DNA from: Lachnospiraceae bacterium
GTDB taxonomy: Bacteria; Bacillota; Clostridia; Lachnospirales; Lachnospiraceae
Assembly (NCBI GenBank): GCA_024399135.1
Contig: JAKSHY010000012.1
Span: 26,442 to 90,441, forward strand
DNA length: 64,000 nucleotides
Direction: 5' to 3'
Under the pieces are notes generated by a model. It searched no databases, was not told the origin of the DNA, and saw only the letters and a list, made by a program, of their open reading frames with translations. The position numbers were made by a program, and so were the translations under genes. Positions within the stretch are counted from its first letter, which is position 1. The number at the start of each line of letters is the position of its first letter. Positions 27,568-37,333 of this stretch are shown piece by piece.

Positions 27568-28567
27568 CTAATAATTTTTTCACCTCTTTAGCTATAGCTT
27601 CAATAACATTTACAGTTACGCTATTTCCAAACTGTTTATATAAATGTGTATCTGCAAGTTCCAACTTAAAATCATCTGGGAATCCTTGTAGTCTTGCCCA
27701 TTCTCTTGGTGTCATTTTCCTAATAGAATCCTTGTTTATCTCACCCTTTATGTGTGTTGTAGGCACAAGTGAATGCTCTCTCTCATCCTTTATGAGATTA
27801 CCTTCTCTTCCCATACCACCACAAACAATCGTTCCAGATATTCCATCCAAATCTCTAATCACATATCCAAATCCATGACCTTTGGCTTCATGCCTTGCCC
27901 TATGGTTAATCAAAGTCTGCATATAAGTATCTGATAAATAATATTTTGATGGCACTGGCGCAGAATCAAGAATATCTCTAATACAAACTTCCCTCTGCTC
28001 TCCGACCGGGAAAACAAAACCATCTGGTGTATTTGCTTTTAATAAATCATTTCTCACACAAACCAGATAAATTCTCTCTCGGTTCTGTGGAACTCCAAAA
28101 TCTTTACTATTAAGGATTTTATCGTAAACAGTATATCCAATTTGCTCGAATGCACCTTTGATAACCTTAAATGTTCTACCTCTATCATGGATTGTTAGTC
28201 CCTTTACATTCTCACAAAAAATAATTTTGGGTTTATGATATTCACAAATTCTCACTACATCTTGAAATAATGTTCCTCGACATTTCCCTTTGTAATCATC
28301 TTCAAATCCCATATGTTTGCCAGCCATAGAAAAAGCCTGACAAGGGAATCCTGCTAAACAAATATCAAATGGTGGAATATCCTTTTCATCAATCTGCGTA
28401 ATATCTCCTGCAATCTCAAAAGAATCATTGTAATTTGCCTTATATGTTTTTTGTGCAAATTCATCCCACTCACTCACAAAAACAGTTTCTATTTGATTTC
28501 CAAAAGCATTGTCGAATCCTTTACGAATTCCACCAATACCTGCAAATAAATCAATAGACCGATACAT
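27554..28567 (-). CDS. DNA (cytosine-5-)-methyltransferase, HpaII-type
   Basis: 337 residues with all standard C5 motifs: FAGIGG (8-13), catalytic PCQAFS with Cys76, ENV at about 118, QxRxR-like PQNRERIY, and a C-terminal QFGNSVTVNV. It would methylate the partner nuclease's site, probably CCGG. Its start codon directly follows the stop of a ribbon-helix-helix gene (28568), which may control the operon. Confidence 0.95.
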   Translation of the reverse strand: MYRSIDLFAGIGGIRKGFDNAFGNQIETVFVSEWDEFAQKTYKANYNDSFEIAGDITQIDEKDIPPFDICLAGFPCQAFSMAGKHMGFEDDYKGKCRGTLFQDVVRICEYHKPKIIFCENVKGLTIHDRGRTFKVIKGAFEQIGYTVYDKILNSKDFGVPQNRERIYLVCVRNDLLKANTPDGFVFPVGEQREVCIRDILDSAPVPSKYYLSDTYMQTLINHRARHEAKGHGFGYVIRDLDGISGTIVCGGMGREGNLIKDEREHSLVPTTHIKGEINKDSIRKMTPREWARLQGFPDDFKLELADTHLYKQFGNSVTVNVIEAIAKEVKKLLDESE

Positions 28568-28753
28568 TTACTTTTCACCTCGTTGTAAAGCGTTCTTTCT
28601 TTTATTTTTTTCAACAATATCATTTGCCTCAATAAGTGCTGTTCTTCTGATGAATTCACTATATGATGCATATGCCTCTAGTCTTGCAGCTTCTTTGAGT
28701 AAATCAAGTTCTGCTTCACTTACTCGTATGCTCATAGAAATTGTTTTATTCAT
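28568..28753 (-). CDS. Ribbon-helix-helix DNA-binding protein
   Basis: 61 residues: MNKTISMSIRVSEAELDLLK then a helix-turn and IRRTALIEA. This is the layout of CopG/Arc-type or DUF1778-like RHH proteins. The start at 28753 was chosen because it opens the RHH strand; the upstream extension with CECC is unlikely. It could act as a relaxosome accessory protein or as repressor of the restriction operon it precedes without a gap. Confidence 0.7.
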   Translation of the reverse strand: MNKTISMSIRVSEAELDLLKEAARLEAYASYSEFIRRTALIEANDIVEKNKRKNALQRGEK

Positions 28754-28807
28754 GGCATTTACCTCCAAAGTGATTATACTCTTTTGTGTGCAACATTCGC
28801 AATACAA

Positions 28808-29086
28808 TTATGCACGAGAATTGATATTTTTCATTCGTTCCTTCGCCTGCTCTCTCTGCTCCTCTGATAACTTCCTTGGCTTACGATAACTAACGGATGT
28901 TTTAGGCATTTCATAGGTCTTGTCGATATCTGTATAGCCTATGCACCGATAGACCTCTGGGAACTCGATAACTAACGCATCAAGTTTTCTCATAACAGCT
29001 GGATCACGAGTATAAACTGTTGCCATCTCTTCTCCGGCATTAAAGTTTATAATCGTTTCCTGCTCATATCGTGATAGCTTAGTCAT
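28808..29086 (-). CDS. Conserved Tn4451-type element protein, unknown function
   Basis: 92 residues. KLSRYEQETIINFNAGEEMA, VYTRDPAVMRKLDAL and SYRKPRKLSEEQREQAKERM form a pattern seen in small proteins of this class of mobilizable elements. No catalytic residues are evident. The ATG at 29086 overlaps the stop of the preceding gene, so they are translationally coupled. Confidence 0.65.
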   Translation of the reverse strand: MTKLSRYEQETIINFNAGEEMATVYTRDPAVMRKLDALVIEFPEVYRCIGYTDIDKTYEMPKTSVSYRKPRKLSEEQREQAKERMKNINSRA

Positions 29087-29567
29087 CTTCATCATCCAAT
29101 AAGCCATAACCCTTAGGAATAGGCTCGCCCTTTTCGATAGCATCAAATAAGGCTTTTCTTGTTTCCTCTGTTCGTGTTTCAATGTCCTCATCTGTGATAT
29201 CTGGGAAGTCAAAACCGTGGATATATAGGCTATTAGCTGTTACATCAATAAGCCCATGCATATCATCCCATAAAAGCCTTCTGAATCCGTATTCTGATAC
29301 TGAAAATCTTAATATATCGCCTTTATGACCAAGTGGAAATCCGTCCTTCTTGACCTTAACCTCAACAGCATACTTGAACTCCTTGTCATATCTGCAAAGG
29401 TCGATATAATCAACAGTTTTCCAATGTGGTTTTACTGGATAATAACAAGTACCATTGCCACCTCTTACTCTCTGCCTATAAGCTCCGTATCTTTGTCTGC
29501 GTCTGCAATTATGCTTATCTGCCTCTCTCTGTGCTTCCTTAAGTGCTTCATCTACTGTTTTATTCAT
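29079..29567 (-). CDS. Hypothetical protein of the mobilizable element
   Basis: 162 residues from the ATG at 29567, which follows GAAAGGA. Basic N-terminus (NCRRRQRYGAYRQRVRGG) and mixed alpha/beta body (VEVKVKKDGFPLGHKGDILR), acidic C-terminus. I do not recognise the family. The frame stays open upstream to 29774, but that part is low-complexity Ser/Lys/His and derives from an unusual purine/pyrimidine-biased sequence, so it is probably not translated. Confidence 0.6.
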   Translation of the reverse strand: MNKTVDEALKEAQREADKHNCRRRQRYGAYRQRVRGGNGTCYYPVKPHWKTVDYIDLCRYDKEFKYAVEVKVKKDGFPLGHKGDILRFSVSEYGFRRLLWDDMHGLIDVTANSLYIHGFDFPDITDEDIETRTEETRKALFDAIEKGEPIPKGYGLLDDEDD

Positions 29568-29957
29568 AATTTTTCCTTTCTGCCTGCTGGCTCTTGTTAT
29601 GTGCGCACACGCGCGTTGAATGAATGATGGATAGGATAGGATGGGATAATGATGATGATAATAAAAGGGGTATATCTTTCTTTTATCTTTTCTTTGGTTC
29701 TTTCTTTTCGCTTTTCTTTCTAAGGGGGAAGAAGAGGAAGAAGAAAAAGGGAAGGCAGGGAAGGAAGAGAACATCTCTACGAAAAAAGCACCCTTCCAGA
29801 CTTTATGAGATAATAGTCTTTTCAGATGCCTTTTTTATTCATTTTCATACGATAGTTATCGTAATAAATGAAACTGTATTCTCTTGTAGGATAAATTACC
29901 TATCTGTCCATCTATAATAATAATTGCCACGATAATTATCGTGATAAAAGTAATGAC
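29568..29957. other. Non-coding region with unusual base composition
   Basis: No gene seen. From 29599 an 18-base alternating purine/pyrimidine run is followed by GAT-type microsatellite sequence. A nearly pure pyrimidine stretch (about 29670-29720) then gives way to a nearly pure purine stretch (29723-29772). Two short palindromes lie at 29849 and 29928. Confidence 0.6.
29849..29943. promoter_or_regulatory. Paired palindromes ACGATA-NN-TATCGT
   Basis: ACGATAGTTATCGT at 29849-29862 and CACGATAATTATCGTG at 29928-29943. They share both half-sites and lie between the serine recombinase stop and the next gene on the same strand. Likely binding sites for a dimeric regulator; which one is not known. 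Confidence 0.45.
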
Positions 29958-32387
<2,430 letters not shown>

Positions 32388-32464
32388 CTATTTCTAGGTT
32401 TTCGGTATAAAAAAACTTCAATAAAATAGAGAATAGATAAATCTTTTAATAATTTATCCACTCT

Positions 32465-33076
32465 CTATCTTACAGAAGTCGTTCCCTTCGGATCAGTACA
32501 CACATACGAACTGTGCATCTGCATTATGTTAGGCTTAACAAAGAATCTTGTCTTACCTGAACCAGAACCACCTATAATTAACACATTTTTATTACGCGCA
32601 TATTTAGGTGAACTCGGTCTTCCGTTCATCTGCAGTCTTTCTGTCTGTGTAAGAAGAATGTTATTTTCAAAATTCTCCTTGTCCATATATGGTTCAATAT
32701 CCTTAGGTGTTCCCCATCTGGCTGAACCATACTCTTCACCATGTCTGAACTTCTTGGCATTCTTTGCCTTAAAATATACTATCAGCCTCATACCAACACC
32801 AAATGCCACTCCTATAAGTAAATCCATAGGATGAAAACTCGGCATTGGATTCTGAAATGCTGCATTACTTGCCAGGGAATCCATCAACCGGTTTAAGGTA
32901 TCAGAACCTTCCGTGATACGATATCCATAATAAAACTTATCTGCCACATATCCAAAGATGGCATATGGCAGTACCTTAAGAATGACCCTCTTTGGTTCCA
33001 GGGATTTGGTCTTACTCTTAATTGTCTTTGGGATATTCTTTAGATCCTTGGTAATGCCTTGAATGATATTACCCAT
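32465..33076 (-). pseudogene. virD4/traG coupling protein, proximal fragment
   Basis: Encodes the N-terminal 200 residues of a TraG/VirD4 coupling protein: two membrane segments (LKVLPYAIFGYVADKFYYGY; MDLLIGVAFGVGMRLIVYF), SARWGTPKDI and Walker A GGSGSGKT at 169-176. It ends in YVCTDPKGT, after which the inserted element adds three codons and a stop. The distal part lies at 17716-18162. Start overlaps the PcfB stop. The protein made here would lack most of the motor domain and be inactive. Confidence 0.9.
32479..32485. repeat. Element end repeat, right (core GGAACGA)
   Basis: Second copy of TCGTTCC; virD4 coding sequence continues to the right. See the left copy at 18156-18162. Confidence 0.7.
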
Positions 33077-33570
33077 TAAAGGCTCTGACCTCTGCTTTTC
33101 TGTTTATCCCTGGTTCTTTCTCGATTTTTATTCTGAGCCACAGTCTTTGCAAAATTCTTAAGCTTCTGCCTGACTGAAACTTTGGCTTTCTGTTTCTCAT
33201 TTACTTTTACAAATTCCTTAAAAGCCTGAGATAAAACATCGGTATCCTTTGCCTTGAAAAATACCATGTACTTAGGTGGTTCAACTGTCTTATCTTTCTT
33301 AACTGCAAAATCCACATTGTACTTCTTGGCAACCTTTTCAAAGGCTTTAATATTATTATCATTCACTTCTATGGAAGTTGCTCCTTGCCCTTGTCCTACA
33401 AGCTCTGTAAGCTTCATTTTGCCATGCTTAGGTTCTGCAGGACCTTTCTGCTGTCTGCTATCAAGATATGCTTTCATAGCCTTTGCAAGAACATCCTTGG
33501 TAAGCCTTGCAGCTCTGAATGTTACTGCAACTGTCTTGGAAGTGACCTCATGATTTAATTCATCATTCAT
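33076..33570 (-). CDS. PcfB-family (DUF3801) conjugation protein
   Basis: 164 residues. A DUF3801/PcfB pattern (TVAVTFRAARLTKDVLAKAM; KYMVFFKAKDTDVLSQAFKEF) is followed by a strongly basic tail. PcfB of pCF10 is a relaxosome/coupling adaptor, and the gene is typically directly upstream of virD4, as here. It overlaps virD4 by a base. With its coupling partner destroyed, it is unlikely to support transfer now. Confidence 0.85.
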   Translation of the reverse strand: MNDELNHEVTSKTVAVTFRAARLTKDVLAKAMKAYLDSRQQKGPAEPKHGKMKLTELVGQGQGATSIEVNDNNIKAFEKVAKKYNVDFAVKKDKTVEPPKYMVFFKAKDTDVLSQAFKEFVKVNEKQKAKVSVRQKLKNFAKTVAQNKNRERTRDKQKSRGQSL

Positions 33571-33581
33571 GAACTCCCTCC

Positions 33582-34385
33582 TTAATCAATACCATTCTCT
33601 GCAAAATTTTTGATTTTCTCCATGAGTTCATCACTAGAAAGATTAAGATTGTAACACTCATATACATTTCCCATGAACACATGGAACTCATATGCTTTTT
33701 CATTATTACCTTCAAGAATCTTGTCAATACGAGCAAATTCTCCATCATTTGTTAGCCAGATTTCATGAAAAATAATAAGGTCCATAATATTATCTTTTCT
33801 GATTGATCCAATATTCGTATCGAGAATCTTACATGCTGCTACATCAAGAACATTTTCTCCAAAACTCTTCTGATGTAAACCAATCTCAGCCACAGCATCA
33901 TTTTGTTTTTTCATTCCCCAAATGACTCTGTTATAAATGCTGTCCATAATTGGTTCAAGTTCTTTTTTTGCCAGTTCCTGCCTTTTAAGTTCATCAAAAT
34001 CACTGTGTCTTCCTTCATTTTTCCAACAGTCATTAATAAGCATAATAAATGCATCTTCAACCATTTCACGACTTATAGTATCCTTATCGCTTGCCGTAAA
34101 CTTTTTATTATATGGCTCTGAAAGAATATCATCTGAAGATATGAAATCAAAATCAAACTCATCATCAAGATTTTCATCGAATAAAGATTCCTGTTCTTTT
34201 TCATACTCTTCATATTCTTTCATTTCAGCCTCGAATTCTTTATCATCCTCGTACTGATCAATTTCTTTCCGGATTCTCTTACTTATCCAATCACCAAGAG
34301 AATAGTTTATCCCCTGCACAATTGGAATAGCAGCTAATCCTGCCACCGCACCACCTAACACACTAAGTATTACTTTCTTTTTCAT
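33582..34385 (-). CDS. Membrane-anchored acidic protein of the ICE core
   Basis: 267 residues. An N-terminal hydrophobic helix (ILSVLGGAVAGLAAIPIV) is followed by a very acidic coiled region (EYEEYEKEQESLFDENLDDE) and a helical domain. No family recognised. Placed 11 bases before PcfB, so part of the same operon. A TGGACAC-type palindrome lies about 20 bases upstream of its start. Confidence 0.6.
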   Translation of the reverse strand: MKKKVILSVLGGAVAGLAAIPIVQGINYSLGDWISKRIRKEIDQYEDDKEFEAEMKEYEEYEKEQESLFDENLDDEFDFDFISSDDILSEPYNKKFTASDKDTISREMVEDAFIMLINDCWKNEGRHSDFDELKRQELAKKELEPIMDSIYNRVIWGMKKQNDAVAEIGLHQKSFGENVLDVAACKILDTNIGSIRKDNIMDLIIFHEIWLTNDGEFARIDKILEGNNEKAYEFHVFMGNVYECYNLNLSSDELMEKIKNFAENGID

Positions 34386-34405
34386 TTTGAAATTCCTCCA
34401 TTTCC

Positions 34406-34418
34406 GGACACAGTGTCC
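34406..34418. promoter_or_regulatory. GGACACAGTGTCC palindrome, copy 1
   Basis: Perfect 13-bp palindrome about an A/T centre. Full-length TGGACAC-W-GTGTCCA versions are at 36977-36991 and 39416-39430. Candidate ParB-type binding site; here it lies just upstream of the 33582-34385 gene. Confidence 0.6.
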
Positions 34419-34558
34419 ATAAGTTTTCTATAACGTAAAAAGAGCAGCTGACTTATTTCTAAATCAACTGCCCTTACGCTGTACATTTTATTCGACTATT
34501 TTTATTTGTTAATTTCCCGCTTTCGATTCACATTTTGTTCGTAATTCATTCTTTGTAA

Positions 34559-34607
34559 TATAAGTCCGCGAAATTTGCATTTCTGAGGCATATTTCGCGG
34601 ACTTATA
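34559..34607. repeat. 16-bp inverted repeat at the 3' end of the AAA ATPase gene
   Basis: TATAAGTCCGCGAAAT (34559-34574) and ATTTCGCGGACTTATA (34592-34607) are perfect complements with a 17-base loop. The same arms recur at 36088-36136. The right arm ends one base before the ATPase stop codon. There is no T-run, so a simple terminator is a poor explanation. Confidence 0.8.
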
Positions 34608-34608
34608 A

Positions 34609-36051
34609 TCATTCACAAAACAAATCATCTAGTAACACTTGTGTTCCAACAAGTCCACTATATTTATTTCGTTTAACTCCAAATGTTGTAATCATAACTA
34701 GCTGAATTGTCTTCTTGCAACTAGTAACCTTTGTAAATGTTGATATCTTATTTCTCAGGTTTGCATCGTATGCTTTATCAATGTCAAATTCACTAAGAGA
34801 GTATTTCATCTCACAAAGAGAAACCACATGATCTCTTCTGTCTATCAACAAATCTATTTGAGCACCTGTAATACATTTTTCATCATCTGACTTTACAAAC
34901 CAAGATGCTTCTTCAGATAGAACTCCAGAAATACCAAGCTTAGACTTTATTTGTTTTATATGATCCTTACATATTCTTTCAAAAGTTAAACCCTCCCATG
35001 CTTTTCTTGAAGCATTATCAACTGAATTACTCCAAAAATGTTCATCCTTACCATAATGTCCTCTTATATATTTAAAATAAAAAAGTGTAAAGTAATCTGA
35101 TAATTGATATAAGGATTCTTTCTTTTTTCTTCCATAAAAATCACAAACAACAACGAACCCTGATAGGCTAAGATTCTTCAAAATTTTACTTATATCCCCA
35201 CCTTTAGAGATTCCTACCCTATCACATATTTCGCCCCTCGTTAAGCCGCCTTTCTTTTCGCTAAGTGCTTCTACAACAGCTACATAATATTCGCTATTAG
35301 TAAATAATGTATTATACAGATGTTCAAACTCATCCCACAACTCACCCTTTTTCTTAAAAAATAAACGGTCAATATTCTGATGCAATGATTCTTCTGAATC
35401 CAAAAGATTCAAATAATATGGTATTCCTCCCATAATCATATAACATTCAGCAATCTCATATTTAGACCAATAAATTTCTTTGCTAGTAAGGAATTCTTCA
35501 ACTTCATGTAAGCAAAAAGGCTCCAAGTACAATCTACATGTCTGTCTATTAAATAATCCACCTTTATTCTTAGTTATTTTTTCATCCATCCAGGAAGTCG
35601 CAGAACCACATAAGACAAATATAAAATTATGTTTTGTTGAAGCATAATCGTTCCAAAAATACTCAAATGCAGACAAAAAACCCGATTTTTTTCCATCTAG
35701 CCATGGTAACTCATCAAGAAAAACTACCTGCTTATTATTTGCATCTAATCCATCCATATATTCTCTCAGATAATTAAATGCCTCTATCCAATCTTTAGGA
35801 ATAGTATACTTTTTTTCTGATCGTCTATTCAACTCGGCTGTAAAATTCTGAAGTTGTTCCTTTCTTTTTTGCCCATATACTCCAGTTAATTTAAAAGCAA
35901 ACGTATTTTCAAAAAACTCATTTATCAAATATGTTTTTCCAACACGTCTTCTTCCATATACGACAACTAATTGAGCTGAATTAGAACGTAAACATCTACT
36001 CAAACGCTCACATTCTTCATTTCTACCAATAATACTATTATTCTTTTTCAT
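34609..36051 (-). CDS. AAA ATPase with DUF234-type nuclease-like C-terminus
   Basis: 480 residues of the ATPase_2/DUF234 family. Walker A GRRRVGKT at 33-40, Walker B VVFLDELPW at about 108-116, and a sensor segment (FIFVLCGSATSWM). A winged helix in the middle (GLTRGEICDRVGISKGG) is followed by a C-terminal PD-(D/E)XK pattern (GAQIDLLIDRRDHVVSLCEMKYS, where D and E-x-K are the candidate residues). Function is unclear for this family. It interrupts the ICE core operon and is bracketed by two identical hairpins, suggesting it was acquired as a unit. Confidence 0.8.
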   Translation of the reverse strand: MKKNNSIIGRNEECERLSRCLRSNSAQLVVVYGRRRVGKTYLINEFFENTFAFKLTGVYGQKRKEQLQNFTAELNRRSEKKYTIPKDWIEAFNYLREYMDGLDANNKQVVFLDELPWLDGKKSGFLSAFEYFWNDYASTKHNFIFVLCGSATSWMDEKITKNKGGLFNRQTCRLYLEPFCLHEVEEFLTSKEIYWSKYEIAECYMIMGGIPYYLNLLDSEESLHQNIDRLFFKKKGELWDEFEHLYNTLFTNSEYYVAVVEALSEKKGGLTRGEICDRVGISKGGDISKILKNLSLSGFVVVCDFYGRKKKESLYQLSDYFTLFYFKYIRGHYGKDEHFWSNSVDNASRKAWEGLTFERICKDHIKQIKSKLGISGVLSEEASWFVKSDDEKCITGAQIDLLIDRRDHVVSLCEMKYSLSEFDIDKAYDANLRNKISTFTKVTSCKKTIQLVMITTFGVKRNKYSGLVGTQVLLDDLFCE

Positions 36052-36087
36052 AATATGAATATAGCATTCTCCAACGCAATTGTCAAT

Positions 36088-36136
36088 TATAAGTCCGCGA
36101 AATCTCTGTTTTTATTCCGCTTTTCGCGGACTTATA
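36088..36136. repeat. 15-bp inverted repeat upstream of the AAA ATPase gene
   Basis: TATAAGTCCGCGAAA (36088-36102) and TTTCGCGGACTTATA (36122-36136), loop of 19. Arms identical to those at 34559-34607. It lies 37 bases before the ATG. Confidence 0.8.
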
Positions 36137-36274
36137 TCTATGTACTAATCTAATATAAACCATATCAGCATAGAATTTTTGAATTTTTACGAGACGTCAG
36201 CTCTTCCATTCTCTGCTTAAACAATACCATATCTACCGGAGTCTCAGCAATGAAAAATAACACCTGCTATAGCT

Positions 36275-36922
36275 TTATGCAACTACATAGACAGTGTAAA
36301 GTTTTGCGCATATCATTCCATCATTTTCCCAGATATCATCCAGAAGAAGACACTGGAACAATACTTCATTTATATCGGCAAGTCTCATGATTTTTCTATA
36401 GAGAGGATCATCATCTTTTATTTCCATATTAACTGCTATATCAACCCTGGCGGATTCGCATTCACAATACAGACCCATAATATAAGGATTCGACATTATA
36501 AAACCATAGGTCTCTTTATCATTATATGTGTATCTGCATTTATCTTTTTCTTCCTGTGACAGTGAAAAGCAGCATACCGCTTCTTCCAAAACACAGTCAC
36601 CATCAAAGGAAGGATTTTTCTTCTTAGCTCTTCTTAAGGCATCAACGGAGATATTCATTCTTTCAAGAATGGATTTGGTTCTTGTGAACTCCGGTGCCTT
36701 TGCCATAGGTTTCATATATACATTGTTTGCTACAGTAGCCTCACCAGTACGATACTCATTTAATCTGATTAACCAGTTAAGCACCTTTTTGTAATGGTCA
36801 GCACCTGTGATCATCTTATAGGAATTCTCACTAAGTTCCATCTTTTCAAACTTAAGTGGTGTTGCCCTTCCTTTCTCAATCTCACGTTCCATTTTTCTTC
36901 TGACATCTCTTAATGATTCCAT
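36275..36922 (-). CDS. Hypothetical ICE-core protein
   Basis: 215 residues from ATG 36922, preceded by AGAAAGGAACT. Basic and helical at the N-terminus (SLRDVRRKMEREIEKG), followed by RTKSILERMNISVDALRRAK; Cys-rich patches (EEAVCCFSL; LYCECESARVD) occur in the second half. No family recognised. Located between the Rep-like and PcfB genes with a TGGACACAGTGTCCA palindrome 55 bases upstream. Confidence 0.6.
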   Translation of the reverse strand: MESLRDVRRKMEREIEKGRATPLKFEKMELSENSYKMITGADHYKKVLNWLIRLNEYRTGEATVANNVYMKPMAKAPEFTRTKSILERMNISVDALRRAKKKNPSFDGDCVLEEAVCCFSLSQEEKDKCRYTYNDKETYGFIMSNPYIMGLYCECESARVDIAVNMEIKDDDPLYRKIMRLADINEVLFQCLLLDDIWENDGMICAKLYTVYVVA

Positions 36923-36976
36923 TTTAGTTCCTTTCTGCAATAAATTAGGAGCCACAATCTGCAGCTCCTACATCCT

Positions 36977-36991
36977 ATGGACACAGTGTCC
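36977..36991. promoter_or_regulatory. TGGACACAGTGTCCA palindrome, copy 2
   Basis: Perfect 15-bp palindrome between two ICE-core genes; see copies at 34406 and 39416. Confidence 0.65.
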
Positions 36992-36998
36992 ATAACTT

Positions 36999-37322
36999 TT
37001 ATTCAGTTGCTTTTCTTCTAAATAATTTACCGACAGTTCTTATATAATCTGCCATGATAACAACCAGCTTTTTTATCAAAAATATTCCACCAATTAATCC
37101 TGCAACAATTGCATCAAGTGCAAATACTCCAATCTCTCCTGCAAGTCCCAAGCCTCTTGCAAATAACAGCATTCTCAGTTTCTGGAATCCGAATGGAAAT
37201 CCATTTAATATCCAGAAGAGAAAATAATTAAATCCTTCTTTTGATCTGCAGATGCTGTAACAGGTCAGTGCCCATATAACTATCAAACCAAGCTGTAAGG
37301 TGTTGGATATTATTTTTCTCAT
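36999..37322 (-). CDS. Small membrane protein of the ICE core
   Basis: 107 residues with two or three membrane segments (LGLIVIWALTCYSIC; NYFLFWILNGFPFGF; IVAGLIGGIFLIKKLVVIM) and a basic C-terminus. It resembles the small membrane proteins (DUF6050-like) found between rep and transfer genes of Firmicutes ICEs; function unknown. It begins 12 bases after the Rep-like gene. Confidence 0.6.
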   Translation of the reverse strand: MRKIISNTLQLGLIVIWALTCYSICRSKEGFNYFLFWILNGFPFGFQKLRMLLFARGLGLAGEIGVFALDAIVAGLIGGIFLIKKLVVIMADYIRTVGKLFRRKATE

Positions 37323-37333
37323 AACGCATCACC

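Noticed and set aside
29568..29774. N-terminal 69-residue extension of the 29079-29567 protein
   Set aside because: Low-complexity Ser/Lys/His sequence from a pyrimidine/purine-biased tract; a good GAAAGGA ribosome site serves the internal ATG.
34440..34485. AGAGCAGCTGA / TCAACTGCCCT as a terminator
   Set aside because: Pairing is interrupted by mismatches and no T-run follows.
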